IMG/VR virus record: IMGVR_UViG_3300042936_001056
Span: 1 to 53,931 of that record
Direction: 5' to 3' (one strand)
DNA from: a virus
DNA: 53,931 nt
A program made the translations under genes and the position numbers. Of the stretch, positions 38,214 to 46,720 are shown piece by piece (position 1 is the first letter of the stretch; every line of letters begins with the position of its first letter). The notes under the pieces were generated by a model that saw only the letters and a list, made by a program, of their open reading frames with translations, was not told the DNA's origin and searched no databases.

Positions 38214-40001
38214 ATGAGAAAAATAGTAAATCCTAAAACATTAAAAGGTCAAGACAAAGTAAATAGAATGTTAGATCTTATGGGAAAAATGAATACACTT
38301 AATGAGAGTAAGTCATTTTCTGAATTGGAGTTAATAAAAAAAGGTCCTAATGGTATTGTTTACGGTATTGTTAGAGAAAATCACGATTACTTTATAAAAA
38401 CATCGAATAAACCTTATGGTAAATTTTTATCAGAAGATTTTCAATACATCGGTGGTTTACAAAATAAAGGTACCGAAAAATATCATTCATATGCTGAGGC
38501 ATTAAAACATTTAAATATTAAGTTTGATATGTTAAATGAATCTTATGGTATCGAATATAACGTCAATATTTTTGAATCTGATGGTAATGCAATTGCAGGT
38601 GGTGCAGGATTCGGTTTCGTATTAGAAAAAGAAGAAGAAATCATTTTAGATGATGATATTACGGAAGAGAAAAAAGTACTTAAAGTAGATGCACCAGCAT
38701 CGGCAACTCCTGAGGCACCAGCGGCGGAGGTACCTGTTGAGGATGATGTTGCGGATGATGAATTTGGTTTTTCTGATGAGGATACAGAAGATTTAAGTGA
38801 TGATGAAGGTGATACACTAGGTGATGAAGGTACTGAAGATTTAGGTGATGAAGGTACTGAAGATTTAGGTGATGATGAAATCACAAAAAAAATACAAAAA
38901 CTAACAGGTAAAATCGGACAGATGTTGAGGGACTCTGAAGATGTTGACCCTAAACTAGAAAAATACGTTATTAACTCAATCATTTCGGCTTTACATTTAG
39001 ATGAAATGGATGAAAGTGATAAAGAAGATATAATCTCAAAGTTCGAAGGAGAGGATGAAGAAGACTCATTTGGTGACGATGATGGTACTGATGATTTTGG
39101 TGATGATGAGGGTTCTGACGAAAGTACTGAAGCACCAGAAGGAGGTTCTGACGAAAGTCCTGAAGCACCTGAAGGGGGTTCTGACGAATTATCAGAATCT
39201 AGAGGTATTGTTTTTTCTAAAAAACAACTTATAGAATCTTTTTTAAACAGAAGTACTAAAAAATCAATTAAAAAAGTTTTAAAAGAAAGAAAAGAAATCT
39301 GTAACGAATGCGGTGGTTACCAAAATGGAGATGTAGTTGAGGGTATGATGTGTGAATGTTCGTCAATGTACGAAGGTGAATCCAATGGGTTTAGTGATGG
39401 TAGAAAAAAAATAGATTTGGCTAAGCCATACGGTACTATAAATGCGGACGACTTAAGAAAGGTAAGAAGTATGAAAAGAAAAAGACATATCGATGAGGAT
39501 GAAATGAATGTTGTAGATGCATTACAAACAGGACAAGGATATCTTTCAGCGACAAAAGATTTAGATAGAGATTTCGATGGTATACCAAACAGATTAGATT
39601 TAGATAATAATGGTGACGGAGATTTAGATTTTTCTATGAATAATAGAAATTCTTTTGATGATGATTTCATTGAATTAGATATCGACTTTTTAAGATCCAA
39701 TGCACCTGTTAAGGAACCAGGAATTGAAACACCTACAACTAAACCAGGAACTGGTAAAGATTGGGGCACGGTTAAGAGACCGAAAGTGGATCCTAGACCT
39801 AAAGCGTTAAGTGATTTAGATAGAGATTTTATGTCTAACGCACCTGTTAAGGAACCAGGAATTGAAACACCTACAACTAAACCAGGAACTGGTACAGATT
39901 GGGATAAAATAAAAAGACCTAAGGCAGATCCAAAACCAAAGGCTATGGGTGACGAAGAAAGAATTAGACCTTCATATAGAAGAAGAGGAATGTTTAGATA
40001 A
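38214..40001 (+). CDS. Acidic repeat protein, probable virion or core protein
   Basis: 595 residues. An N-terminal stretch (KVNRMLDLMGKMNTLNE-S, Glu31) carries an L-N-E site, and LNE-S and LSE-S recur. Low-complexity acidic blocks (GTEDLGDEGTEDLGDDE) dominate 160-330. CNECGG...CECSS (about 363-382) may bind zinc; DRDFDGIPNRLDLDNNGDGD is a calcium-binding-like loop. The C-terminus holds a 20-residue Pro/Thr unit twice. The charge and sites suggest a head-core protein. Confidence 0.7.
   Translation: MRKIVNPKTLKGQDKVNRMLDLMGKMNTLNESKSFSELELIKKGPNGIVYGIVRENHDYFIKTSNKPYGKFLSEDFQYIGGLQNKGTEKYHSYAEALKHLNIKFDMLNESYGIEYNVNIFESDGNAIAGGAGFGFVLEKEEEIILDDDITEEKKVLKVDAPASATPEAPAAEVPVEDDVADDEFGFSDEDTEDLSDDEGDTLGDEGTEDLGDEGTEDLGDDEITKKIQKLTGKIGQMLRDSEDVDPKLEKYVINSIISALHLDEMDESDKEDIISKFEGEDEEDSFGDDDGTDDFGDDEGSDESTEAPEGGSDESPEAPEGGSDELSESRGIVFSKKQLIESFLNRSTKKSIKKVLKERKEICNECGGYQNGDVVEGMMCECSSMYEGESNGFSDGRKKIDLAKPYGTINADDLRKVRSMKRKRHIDEDEMNVVDALQTGQGYLSATKDLDRDFDGIPNRLDLDNNGDGDLDFSMNNRNSFDDDFIELDIDFLRSNAPVKEPGIETPTTKPGTGKDWGTVKRPKVDPRPKALSDLDRDFMSNAPVKEPGIETPTTKPGTGTDWDKIKRPKADPKPKAMGDEERIRPSYRRRGMFR
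39839..39900 (+). repeat. Second copy of a long in-gene direct repeat (first near 39700-39760)
   Basis: About 60 bases encoding SNAPVKEPGIETPTTKPGTG are nearly identical to the copy at about 39699-39758, with few differences at DNA level. Confidence 0.8.
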
Positions 40002-40399
40002 TGAATTTAGTTTATATTAATAGGATTGGTCAGAATTGGAAGGGGAACTACGTTTATGAGTTCCTCTTTTCTGATATTTTAGAAGATATAGATGGTGACG
40101 GTTGGGACTCATACCCTTCATTGGGAAATCCTGAACCGCCAGAAGATAAATTTATTAAAAAAAATGGTTCTTTAACTACTACACTAAAATTAGATTTAGT
40201 TAAAGATTCAGAATCTTTCGCAATGTGGGACGCAGTTGATGGTATAATCGCATTGGCTTGGGAAAATATGGAAGGGTATGATGATTATCCCGAAAAAAGA
40301 CTTTTCTTTTCATTTGGTGAATCTTTATCTTCCGTAGAAGATAAGTTATACGAAAAGGATATGGTAATAAAATATGAAAAAGAAATGATTAATACTTAA
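40001..40399 (+). CDS. Unknown protein in head region
   Basis: 132 residues, TAATG overlap with 38214. Strings NRIGQNWKGNYVYEFLFSD, DGDGWDSYPSLG and MWDAVDGIIALAWENM look conserved-type for large myoviruses, but I cannot name the family. No tag. The tight coupling to 38214 suggests a shared role in assembly. Confidence 0.7.
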   Translation: MNLVYINRIGQNWKGNYVYEFLFSDILEDIDGDGWDSYPSLGNPEPPEDKFIKKNGSLTTTLKLDLVKDSESFAMWDAVDGIIALAWENMEGYDDYPEKRLFFSFGESLSSVEDKLYEKDMVIKYEKEMINT

Positions 40400-40403
40400 A
40401 ATT

Positions 40404-40718
40404 ATGGGTAATAAAATTAGAATTTATGAATCTGAAATAAAAAGAGCCACTAGGAGAAAACTAATGGAAAAATATATTGATTCAGTTGACGAGGCGGAAG
40501 AGATGACAGTTTACAATCAAGATGAATTTGATAGTTCTTTTGATAAATTAGATAAAGGTACTTATGGTGTAAAAGATAAAGAGGGTAAGATACGTTCAGT
40601 AACCGTAAATGAGGATGACGATTTGGATCAAACCTCAAAGGGGGAACCTAAATTATTAAGAAAATCTACGGGAATTAGTAAGGGTAAAGATATTTCTAAA
40701 AGTAAAATTAGAAAATAA
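40404..40718 (+). CDS. Small charged protein, unknown
   Basis: 104 residues. The start GNKIRIYESEIKRATRRKL is basic and helical, somewhat tag-like, but has no clear L/I-x-E end. The remainder is acidic, then basic at the C-terminus (GISKGKDISKSKIRK). Possibly disordered. Part of the 38214-42918 run. Confidence 0.65.
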   Translation: MGNKIRIYESEIKRATRRKLMEKYIDSVDEAEEMTVYNQDEFDSSFDKLDKGTYGVKDKEGKIRSVTVNEDDDLDQTSKGEPKLLRKSTGISKGKDISKSKIRK

Positions 40719-40739
40719 TAATTTATAATCGTAACTATT

Positions 40740-41480
40740 GTGAAAATTAATATTTTTGAAAAATCCAAAGAAAAAAAAGACAATACTATTCACACAAAAA
40801 AATGGGATAGATGTGTTAAAGACGTGGAGAAGAAGAATAAAGAGAACGGTACCGATTATAACCCATATTCAGTATGTACAGATTCTATTGGTTATGAGGG
40901 TTCTGTTAAAAAACCTCACAGAAAAAAAGATGGGGTAGTTAATCCTAAAATGAAAAAAAAGGACTTAATGGAATATATTAATTCTAAAGTTAGAATTAAT
41001 GAAACACCTAATAATGAAGGTGAACGTCAATATTTTGTAATTAGAGAAATGCCTTCCACAGATAAAGTTAAAATATTCAAATTTTTAGAAAATCTTAAAT
41101 TAAGTGGTGTAATTAATATGTTCGGGGCATCCCCATTATTAAATTGGACTAAGGATGATTTACATAGATGGTTATATGGAATGGGTAAAGATCCTGAAAG
41201 TATAGAAGATGAAATTGGAAATTTAGATGATTACGATGAGGATGATGAGGACTATGTAGGGAACTCAAATGGAGATAAAAATTCTTTAGAAGAACAATTA
41301 ATACATATCAATTATCTTTTAGATAATAAACAAGAGATTAGAGATATTTTAGTTAGGGCAGCAATGGCTAGAATAGAAAATAGTGGTGGTAGTACTGAAT
41401 TAAATAATGTACAAAGAGTGTTTGAGAAGATGGCTAAAGATTCTTTTAAAATGTGGGTAAGTACTATATATGGACATTAA
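40740..41480 (+). CDS. Unknown protein in head region (GTG start)
   Basis: 246 residues from GTG 40740. KWDRCVKDVEKKNKENG with NPYSVCTDSIG near the N-terminus is a pattern I associate with virion-linked proteins of large phages. YINSKVRINE-T (about residue 87) carries an I-N-E site that would remove the first part. The C-terminal half is helical with an acidic linker. Overlap with the 41470 frame is avoided if that gene starts at 41491. Confidence 0.65.
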   Translation: MKINIFEKSKEKKDNTIHTKKWDRCVKDVEKKNKENGTDYNPYSVCTDSIGYEGSVKKPHRKKDGVVNPKMKKKDLMEYINSKVRINETPNNEGERQYFVIREMPSTDKVKIFKFLENLKLSGVINMFGASPLLNWTKDDLHRWLYGMGKDPESIEDEIGNLDDYDEDDEDYVGNSNGDKNSLEEQLIHINYLLDNKQEIRDILVRAAMARIENSGGSTELNNVQRVFEKMAKDSFKMWVSTIYGH

Positions 41481-41490
41481 AAATAAAAAT

Positions 41491-42918
41491 ATGAAAAGAA
41501 AAAATATCGTTAACGAAGTAACCAATAGAGTTATAAAAGAAAAATACAGACTTAACAAACTGGTTGAGGCTATTGAATATGATCCCGAACATCCAGAAAG
41601 GATGAATCCTGATTTAGAGGGTAGACTTAGAAGTGGTGAACATTTATTTGGTAAGAGTAAATCTGTACCAGTGGGTTCTGATTCTCAGAATTATTCCGAA
41701 AAAATCGCAGGACAAAGATTTAAAGAAATTGTTAATAAAGTTAAAAGATATCACGGTGTTAGAAATATTACACCCGATATGATGAGAATGATGTTCCAAA
41801 TAATGGGAGAGATTGGTCAAATTGAGACTAGACATAAAGAAGCATTAGAACAATTGGCAGTTGATATAGTATCAGAGGAGTTTGACATTCCTGATCAAAT
41901 GTTAGAGGCAACTCTTACACCTCCAGGTTCTGAATTAAGTATTGAACCTGATGAAGAGGAAGATGAGGATGAAGATGGAGGGTTTGAGGTTCCTAAAAAA
42001 CCTAAAAGTGCTCAACGTATGGAGGAGTTAGAAATTGAGGTAGATAAAAGGAGAGTGATTAACGCACTTATGCAAGGAGCCGCTAAAAAAGGACACTACA
42101 TCTTCCATATGGTTGCAGACGAATTAGACGCTTTAGATCCTAGATTAATGGGGTTATACGGTAAACTTATGTCATTGGCAGATTTCCAATATTGGATTAT
42201 ACCTGACAGTGTTATGGGTGGACAAGTCGGTGGTGTAGAAAAAATCGAATGGAGAAAGGCAGAAAAACCTGAAGACAAAGATGAAGAAAACGATATGGAG
42301 AGAATCGATATCGAAGAAGGTGATGATATACCAGTTGTAGTTGCTAAGGCTTGGATTTTTCCATTATTAGTTCATGAGTTGATTAAGGGTACATTAGAAT
42401 TATCCGCAATTAACTGGGCTGACGATCATTTAGATTTTGAAGAACAAAAAGAGGTTATTGAAAAGGCGGATACACCTGAAGGTGAGATATGGGGAATGAG
42501 ATTAGGTCCTGGTATGTGGGAGAAATTCTTAGAATGTATTGATTCTGAAAACTACGACATTAAACAATGGTTGTTTAGAGAATTAACTAAGTTACCTGCA
42601 ACACAATTTCACGAATTTATGAAAGAAATACTTAGTGGTAGTCAAAGATGTAAAGAAGTTGTAGACACACTTAAAGACTTACATAATCAAGATAAGGGTG
42701 ATACTATAGAAGATATGTTTAATGACACAGGTTATGATGATATGGAAGATATTATAGATAATTTAGGTGTAGAACCTAAGGAAGATGATATAGAAAACGT
42801 AGAAACAGACGAAGTAGATTATAGTAGAATGTCTAAAAATGAAATAATGAAATTAATTGATGATGCATTAGACAAAGGTGATTTTAAAAAGGTAGAAGAA
42901 CTTCATAAATACGTTTAA
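41491..42918 (+). CDS. Large acidic head-region protein, unknown
   Basis: 475 residues from ATG 41491, chosen because the in-frame ATG at 41470 overlaps the previous gene. The start MKRKNIVNEVTNRVIKEKYR is basic, with V-N-E and I-K-E that could act as sites. Acidic linkers at about 150 and 265 separate helical domains (ITPDMMRMMFQIMGEIGQIE; HYIFHMVADELDALDPRLMG). Ends in an acidic tail. Followed by a terminator. Probably structural or assembly-related. Confidence 0.7.
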   Translation: MKRKNIVNEVTNRVIKEKYRLNKLVEAIEYDPEHPERMNPDLEGRLRSGEHLFGKSKSVPVGSDSQNYSEKIAGQRFKEIVNKVKRYHGVRNITPDMMRMMFQIMGEIGQIETRHKEALEQLAVDIVSEEFDIPDQMLEATLTPPGSELSIEPDEEEDEDEDGGFEVPKKPKSAQRMEELEIEVDKRRVINALMQGAAKKGHYIFHMVADELDALDPRLMGLYGKLMSLADFQYWIIPDSVMGGQVGGVEKIEWRKAEKPEDKDEENDMERIDIEEGDDIPVVVAKAWIFPLLVHELIKGTLELSAINWADDHLDFEEQKEVIEKADTPEGEIWGMRLGPGMWEKFLECIDSENYDIKQWLFRELTKLPATQFHEFMKEILSGSQRCKEVVDTLKDLHNQDKGDTIEDMFNDTGYDDMEDIIDNLGVEPKEDDIENVETDEVDYSRMSKNEIMKLIDDALDKGDFKKVEELHKYV

Positions 42919-42941
42919 TTAATAAGAACATAAAATAAGAG

Positions 42942-42968
42942 AATCCCACCAAAAGTGGGATTTTTTAT
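42942..42968 (+). terminator. Intrinsic terminator
   Basis: AATCCCAC (42942-42949) pairs with GTGGGATT (42955-42962), then a T-run. Confidence 0.85.
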
Positions 42969-42976
42969 TTATTAAC

Positions 42977-42992
42977 AATATTTATTAATAAA
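42977..42992 (+). promoter_or_regulatory. Late-type motif
   Basis: AATATTTATTAATAAA between a terminator and the 43001 gene. Confidence 0.55.
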
Positions 42993-43000
42993 TAAAAGTG

Positions 43001-44014
43001 ATGATAAATCAAAGAGTACAAAACGCAATAAATAAAATTATTGAAAAAAGATACGATGAGTTAGAGGATTATATTGAGGTGATCGAGTATATTAAAGGAT
43101 TACTAGAATTAAGTTATAGTGATTCAATAGAGGGGGTATTTACTTATTTAATGAATCAAGGTGTAAACCCTTTTGATGAGGTTGATATAGAATTGGATTA
43201 TTATGTGGGTAATGATGATATGTTTTCAATCCTAACAAATATTGGTTGGTTTGACAAATATCTTACAGATAATAAAGAATTTCCTTCAGATTTTGGGGAT
43301 ATAATTAAATCAGGTGATAGGATTTATATGTTTTGTAGTGAGTGGAAGGATTTGGCAGATTTGTTTGAAATAGACGATAAAACTTTAGTTGAGGATATAT
43401 TAGATCCTGATTGGTCAGAAATATTCGGTGATTTTGATGTTAGTTTCGAAAATGATGTAACAGAAGTGTTAAGTGATAAGGCAATAAACCATATAAAAGA
43501 ATATATCAAAGAAAATGATTTTATAGGTAAAGAGATTTATACGTTAGACTCAGAATATGGAGATATTTTAACTGAAGAATTATTAGAAGATAAATACACA
43601 CTTTTCCACTTAATAGATGAAGAACAAATGTTTAATGACTTAAAATGGGAATTAAAAAATATGTATAGATGGTCTTATAATAGTGCCTCAGAAAGTGAAC
43701 TGTTTAAAAGTATAAAAGATGTGATAACATCATTTTTAGGTTCTGAAGGTGATTGGGATGAAATTAAAAAAGGTGAGAAAGTAGATCATATATTAAAATT
43801 TGATGTCACTAATATATTTTACCCATATTTAAAACTTTATGTTGAAGCCACAGGTAAATTTCCATTCGATAATGCAAACTATTTTTTAGAAGTTCTAGAT
43901 GAAGTTTTGATTGAACAAGGTAATGAATTGAGTGCACCGAATGTTGATAATTTTTATCCTGATAGTAGAATGGTAGAAGAGGATATGACAGAAAACGTAA
44001 TTTCTAATCTATAA
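43001..44014 (+). CDS. Acidic protein, unknown
   Basis: 337 residues from ATG 43001; a GTG lies one codon upstream. Rich in Asp, Glu and Tyr and mostly helical, with an overall character like the 15899 protein (both contain ILTNIGW/DILAGIK-type segments between acidic stretches), but identity is not obvious. No tag. TAATG overlap with the 44014 gene. Confidence 0.7.
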   Translation: MINQRVQNAINKIIEKRYDELEDYIEVIEYIKGLLELSYSDSIEGVFTYLMNQGVNPFDEVDIELDYYVGNDDMFSILTNIGWFDKYLTDNKEFPSDFGDIIKSGDRIYMFCSEWKDLADLFEIDDKTLVEDILDPDWSEIFGDFDVSFENDVTEVLSDKAINHIKEYIKENDFIGKEIYTLDSEYGDILTEELLEDKYTLFHLIDEEQMFNDLKWELKNMYRWSYNSASESELFKSIKDVITSFLGSEGDWDEIKKGEKVDHILKFDVTNIFYPYLKLYVEATGKFPFDNANYFLEVLDEVLIEQGNELSAPNVDNFYPDSRMVEEDMTENVISNL

Positions 44015-44859
44015 TGAAAGTAATAATTAATAATAGACAACATTTACTTTTGGTTGAGGATAGCCAAAAATGGGATAAATTTATTCAGTATTTTAACAAT
44101 AATACAATGAATAAAAATACTAAGGAGTGGTTAAATGATTTTTTCAATACGTTTAATTTAAATAAAGAAACTTTATTAAATAGTGAATCACTCTACAATA
44201 TATTTTTAGATTTTTTTAGGAAAAATGTTGATTACTATAGTAATAACCTTATGGAATATGGGGAAAGGATTACAGAAATATTTGATTTAATTAGTGAAAA
44301 AGAATCTAAACGAATTTTAAGTAGTAATGGTAATCCATTAGAAAAAATAAAACAGTTATTATTATTAGAGAAAAAGTTTCCTTGGAAATATAAAAATGTT
44401 ATGTTAAAGGAGGTTGTTGATGGGTTATTATATGATGTAGTAGAATACTCCTTCAAAAATTATAACCCTATTGATGCAATAACACAATTATCTATTATAA
44501 AGGATAAGATGGGTATTAGTAGGTCAGAAGGTATGGTACCATTAGTTAAGGACTTTGCATCTAAAAATGGTTTAGTATTAATACCAAAACATAAAGGAAT
44601 AACATTTAAAAAGGGGGATGAATCGAGAATTAGGGATTTAATAAATTATATTAAAGATGTACCAATTCTACCTAAAAAAACTAAAAGAGGTTTTTTAAAT
44701 TACATTAATCAAACTGAAAGTGGTGGTCAATTATCTACTTTTTGGAGTGCCGCCAATCAATCTGGTATAATACAAAAAGTAGGTGGCGGTAATAATGTTA
44801 CTTATGAATTAGGTCCGAACTACAAAGACTGGGAAGAAGGTAAAGTAGTAGCGTTTTAA
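44014..44859 (+). CDS. Tagged protein with winged-helix-like C-terminus
   Basis: 281 residues. Leader MKVIINNRQHLLLVE-D (Glu15), tag-like with an L-V-E site. The body is helical. The C-terminal 60 residues (RGFLNYINQTESGGQLSTFW, AANQSGIIQKVGGGNNVTYE) read like a small winged helix. It sits just upstream of the terminase; no small terminase is otherwise evident in the window, but nothing specifically supports that role. Confidence 0.65.
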   Translation: MKVIINNRQHLLLVEDSQKWDKFIQYFNNNTMNKNTKEWLNDFFNTFNLNKETLLNSESLYNIFLDFFRKNVDYYSNNLMEYGERITEIFDLISEKESKRILSSNGNPLEKIKQLLLLEKKFPWKYKNVMLKEVVDGLLYDVVEYSFKNYNPIDAITQLSIIKDKMGISRSEGMVPLVKDFASKNGLVLIPKHKGITFKKGDESRIRDLINYIKDVPILPKKTKRGFLNYINQTESGGQLSTFWSAANQSGIIQKVGGGNNVTYELGPNYKDWEEGKVVAF

Positions 44860-44870
44860 ATTAAAAATAT

Positions 44871-46667
44871 ATGGATAGAGGGGAACAACTAAAAATATTC
44901 GCTCGTTGTTTAGGCGAACCAATATATGCAATCGAAACTTTTTTAAAAACATTCGATTTAACACAAAAAGGTATGGTACCTTTTAATTTGTTTCATAAAC
45001 AAAAAGAAATAATTAAATCTTATGAAAAGTATAATCGTAACTTAGTAACCAAACCTAGACAGGCAGGTGTATCAACTACCACTGCCGCATATATTGCGGT
45101 TAAAACCGCGTTTGGTGATCCAGATAACCCCCATAAAGTACTAATACTCGCCAATAAACAAACATTGGCACAGGAATTCTTAAAAAAAATAAAAGATTTC
45201 TTAGACCAAATACCTTATTGGGTATGGGGATTGGATGAGGGTACGGATTATTTAGAAATTAATTCTAAGGGACATTTAAAGTTAAAATCTAATGGTTGTG
45301 AAATTAGGGCATTAGCAACATCAAAAGATGCCTTAAGGGGTTTTACGCCAACATTCTTAGTTATGGATGAGGCTGCCTTCATCGATAATGGGGCAGATGT
45401 ATTTGGGGCTGCATTAGCATCCTTAGGTACAGGTGGTAAAATTGCATTAATATCTACACCAAATGGTATGGACCCATTATACTATAAAACTTATGATGGT
45501 GCCAAAAATAAAGATAACAACTTCAATGTAGTTGAAATGAAGTGGTATCAGGATGTTAGATACAACAGAGGATTATTTTGGGTTAGGGGAGAAAATGAAA
45601 AGATAGAATGTAAAACTTTAAATAGGACTAAGTTGAGGTGGGAATATTTAGATAAAATATATGAAACTGATGAATCTACCATAGATTATTATGAGGTTAT
45701 GGTGAAAGAGGGGTGGAAACCTTTATCCCCTTGGTATGAAGAAATGGCGGCAGATATGGGTGATCCTAAAAAGATTGCACAAGAGTTAGATGTTTCATTT
45801 ATTGGTTCGGGTGGTAACGTAATAGATGATGAATTTATCTCTTATCACGAAGAGAATTATGTTAAAGATCCAGAATTTTCTGCAGAATTAGAGAAAGCGA
45901 TGTGGATTTGGAAGAAACCTGAGGTGGGTCACAAATACATAATGGGTGTGGATGTTAGTAGAGGTGATGGTAAAGATAGTTCTACTATAGTCATTTTAGA
46001 TTTTGAGAATTTAGAACAGGTTGCAGAATTTAAATACAAACTACCACCAGATATGTTGGCAGAAGTAGTTTACAAATACGGTAATATGTATAATGCCTAC
46101 ACAATAGTTGATATTACTGGTGGTATGGGTGTTGCGACAGTATTAAAACTGTTAGAAATGGAATATAACTTCTTACACTATGACGACCCTAAAAGTAGAA
46201 AGTTATCTGAAAAGTACGCAAAAACAAAATATAATGAAGGTGATAAAGTTCCGGGATTTAATGTGGGTAATACTAGACTACAATTAGTTTCTGAATTTGA
46301 GGAACATATAAGAGAAAATAAAACTATAATAAGATCTCATCGTTTAATTTCAGAATTGAGGACTTTTGTATATAAAAACGGTAGACCCGATCATATGGAG
46401 GGTTATCATGATGATATAATAATGGCTTATGCTATGTGTATCTTTATAGTACAAACATCATTCAAAAAATTAGAGATGGTTGAAAAACAAACTAAGGCTA
46501 TGTTAGAGAGTTGGATAAACGTTAATAATAAAACAGTTGCCCCACTATTAGAGGATCAGAAGTATGTAAATCCATTCTATACTAACACACCAACATACCA
46601 CCCTAAACAAGGGAATAATAGTAATAACGACAATGGTGAGTACAATTGGTTGTTTGGTAGGAGATAG
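44871..46667 (+). CDS. Large terminase subunit (gp17-like)
   Basis: 598 residues, close to T4 gp17. The motor packages DNA into the prohead with ATP and cuts concatemers. N-terminal ATPase: Walker A-like KPRQAGVSTT (61-70), Walker B FLVMDEAAF (Asp166-Glu167), and the coupling motif ALISTPNGM. C-terminal RNase-H-like nuclease: MGVDVSRGDGKDSST with Asp361, and VDITGGMG further on, then HDDIIMAYAM. Docks on the portal encoded next. Start 11 bases after the 44014 stop. Confidence 0.95.
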   Translation: MDRGEQLKIFARCLGEPIYAIETFLKTFDLTQKGMVPFNLFHKQKEIIKSYEKYNRNLVTKPRQAGVSTTTAAYIAVKTAFGDPDNPHKVLILANKQTLAQEFLKKIKDFLDQIPYWVWGLDEGTDYLEINSKGHLKLKSNGCEIRALATSKDALRGFTPTFLVMDEAAFIDNGADVFGAALASLGTGGKIALISTPNGMDPLYYKTYDGAKNKDNNFNVVEMKWYQDVRYNRGLFWVRGENEKIECKTLNRTKLRWEYLDKIYETDESTIDYYEVMVKEGWKPLSPWYEEMAADMGDPKKIAQELDVSFIGSGGNVIDDEFISYHEENYVKDPEFSAELEKAMWIWKKPEVGHKYIMGVDVSRGDGKDSSTIVILDFENLEQVAEFKYKLPPDMLAEVVYKYGNMYNAYTIVDITGGMGVATVLKLLEMEYNFLHYDDPKSRKLSEKYAKTKYNEGDKVPGFNVGNTRLQLVSEFEEHIRENKTIIRSHRLISELRTFVYKNGRPDHMEGYHDDIIMAYAMCIFIVQTSFKKLEMVEKQTKAMLESWINVNNKTVAPLLEDQKYVNPFYTNTPTYHPKQGNNSNNDNGEYNWLFGRR

Positions 46668-46682
46668 TATTTAGTTTTTTTT

Positions 46683-46698
46683 GATATTTATTATAATA
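46683..46698 (+). promoter_or_regulatory. Late-type motif
   Basis: GATATTTATTATAATA ahead of the portal ATG at 46721. Confidence 0.55.
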
Positions 46699-46720
46699 GT
46701 AATAAAGTATAAAGATAAAA

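Noticed and set aside
38543-38983. Minus-strand Ser/Pro-rich ORF
   Set aside because: Antisense shadow of the acidic part of the 38214 gene.
44014-44859. Small terminase subunit
   Set aside because: Only its position before the large subunit supports this; it is tagged, longer than gp16 and shows no recognisable gp16-like sequence.
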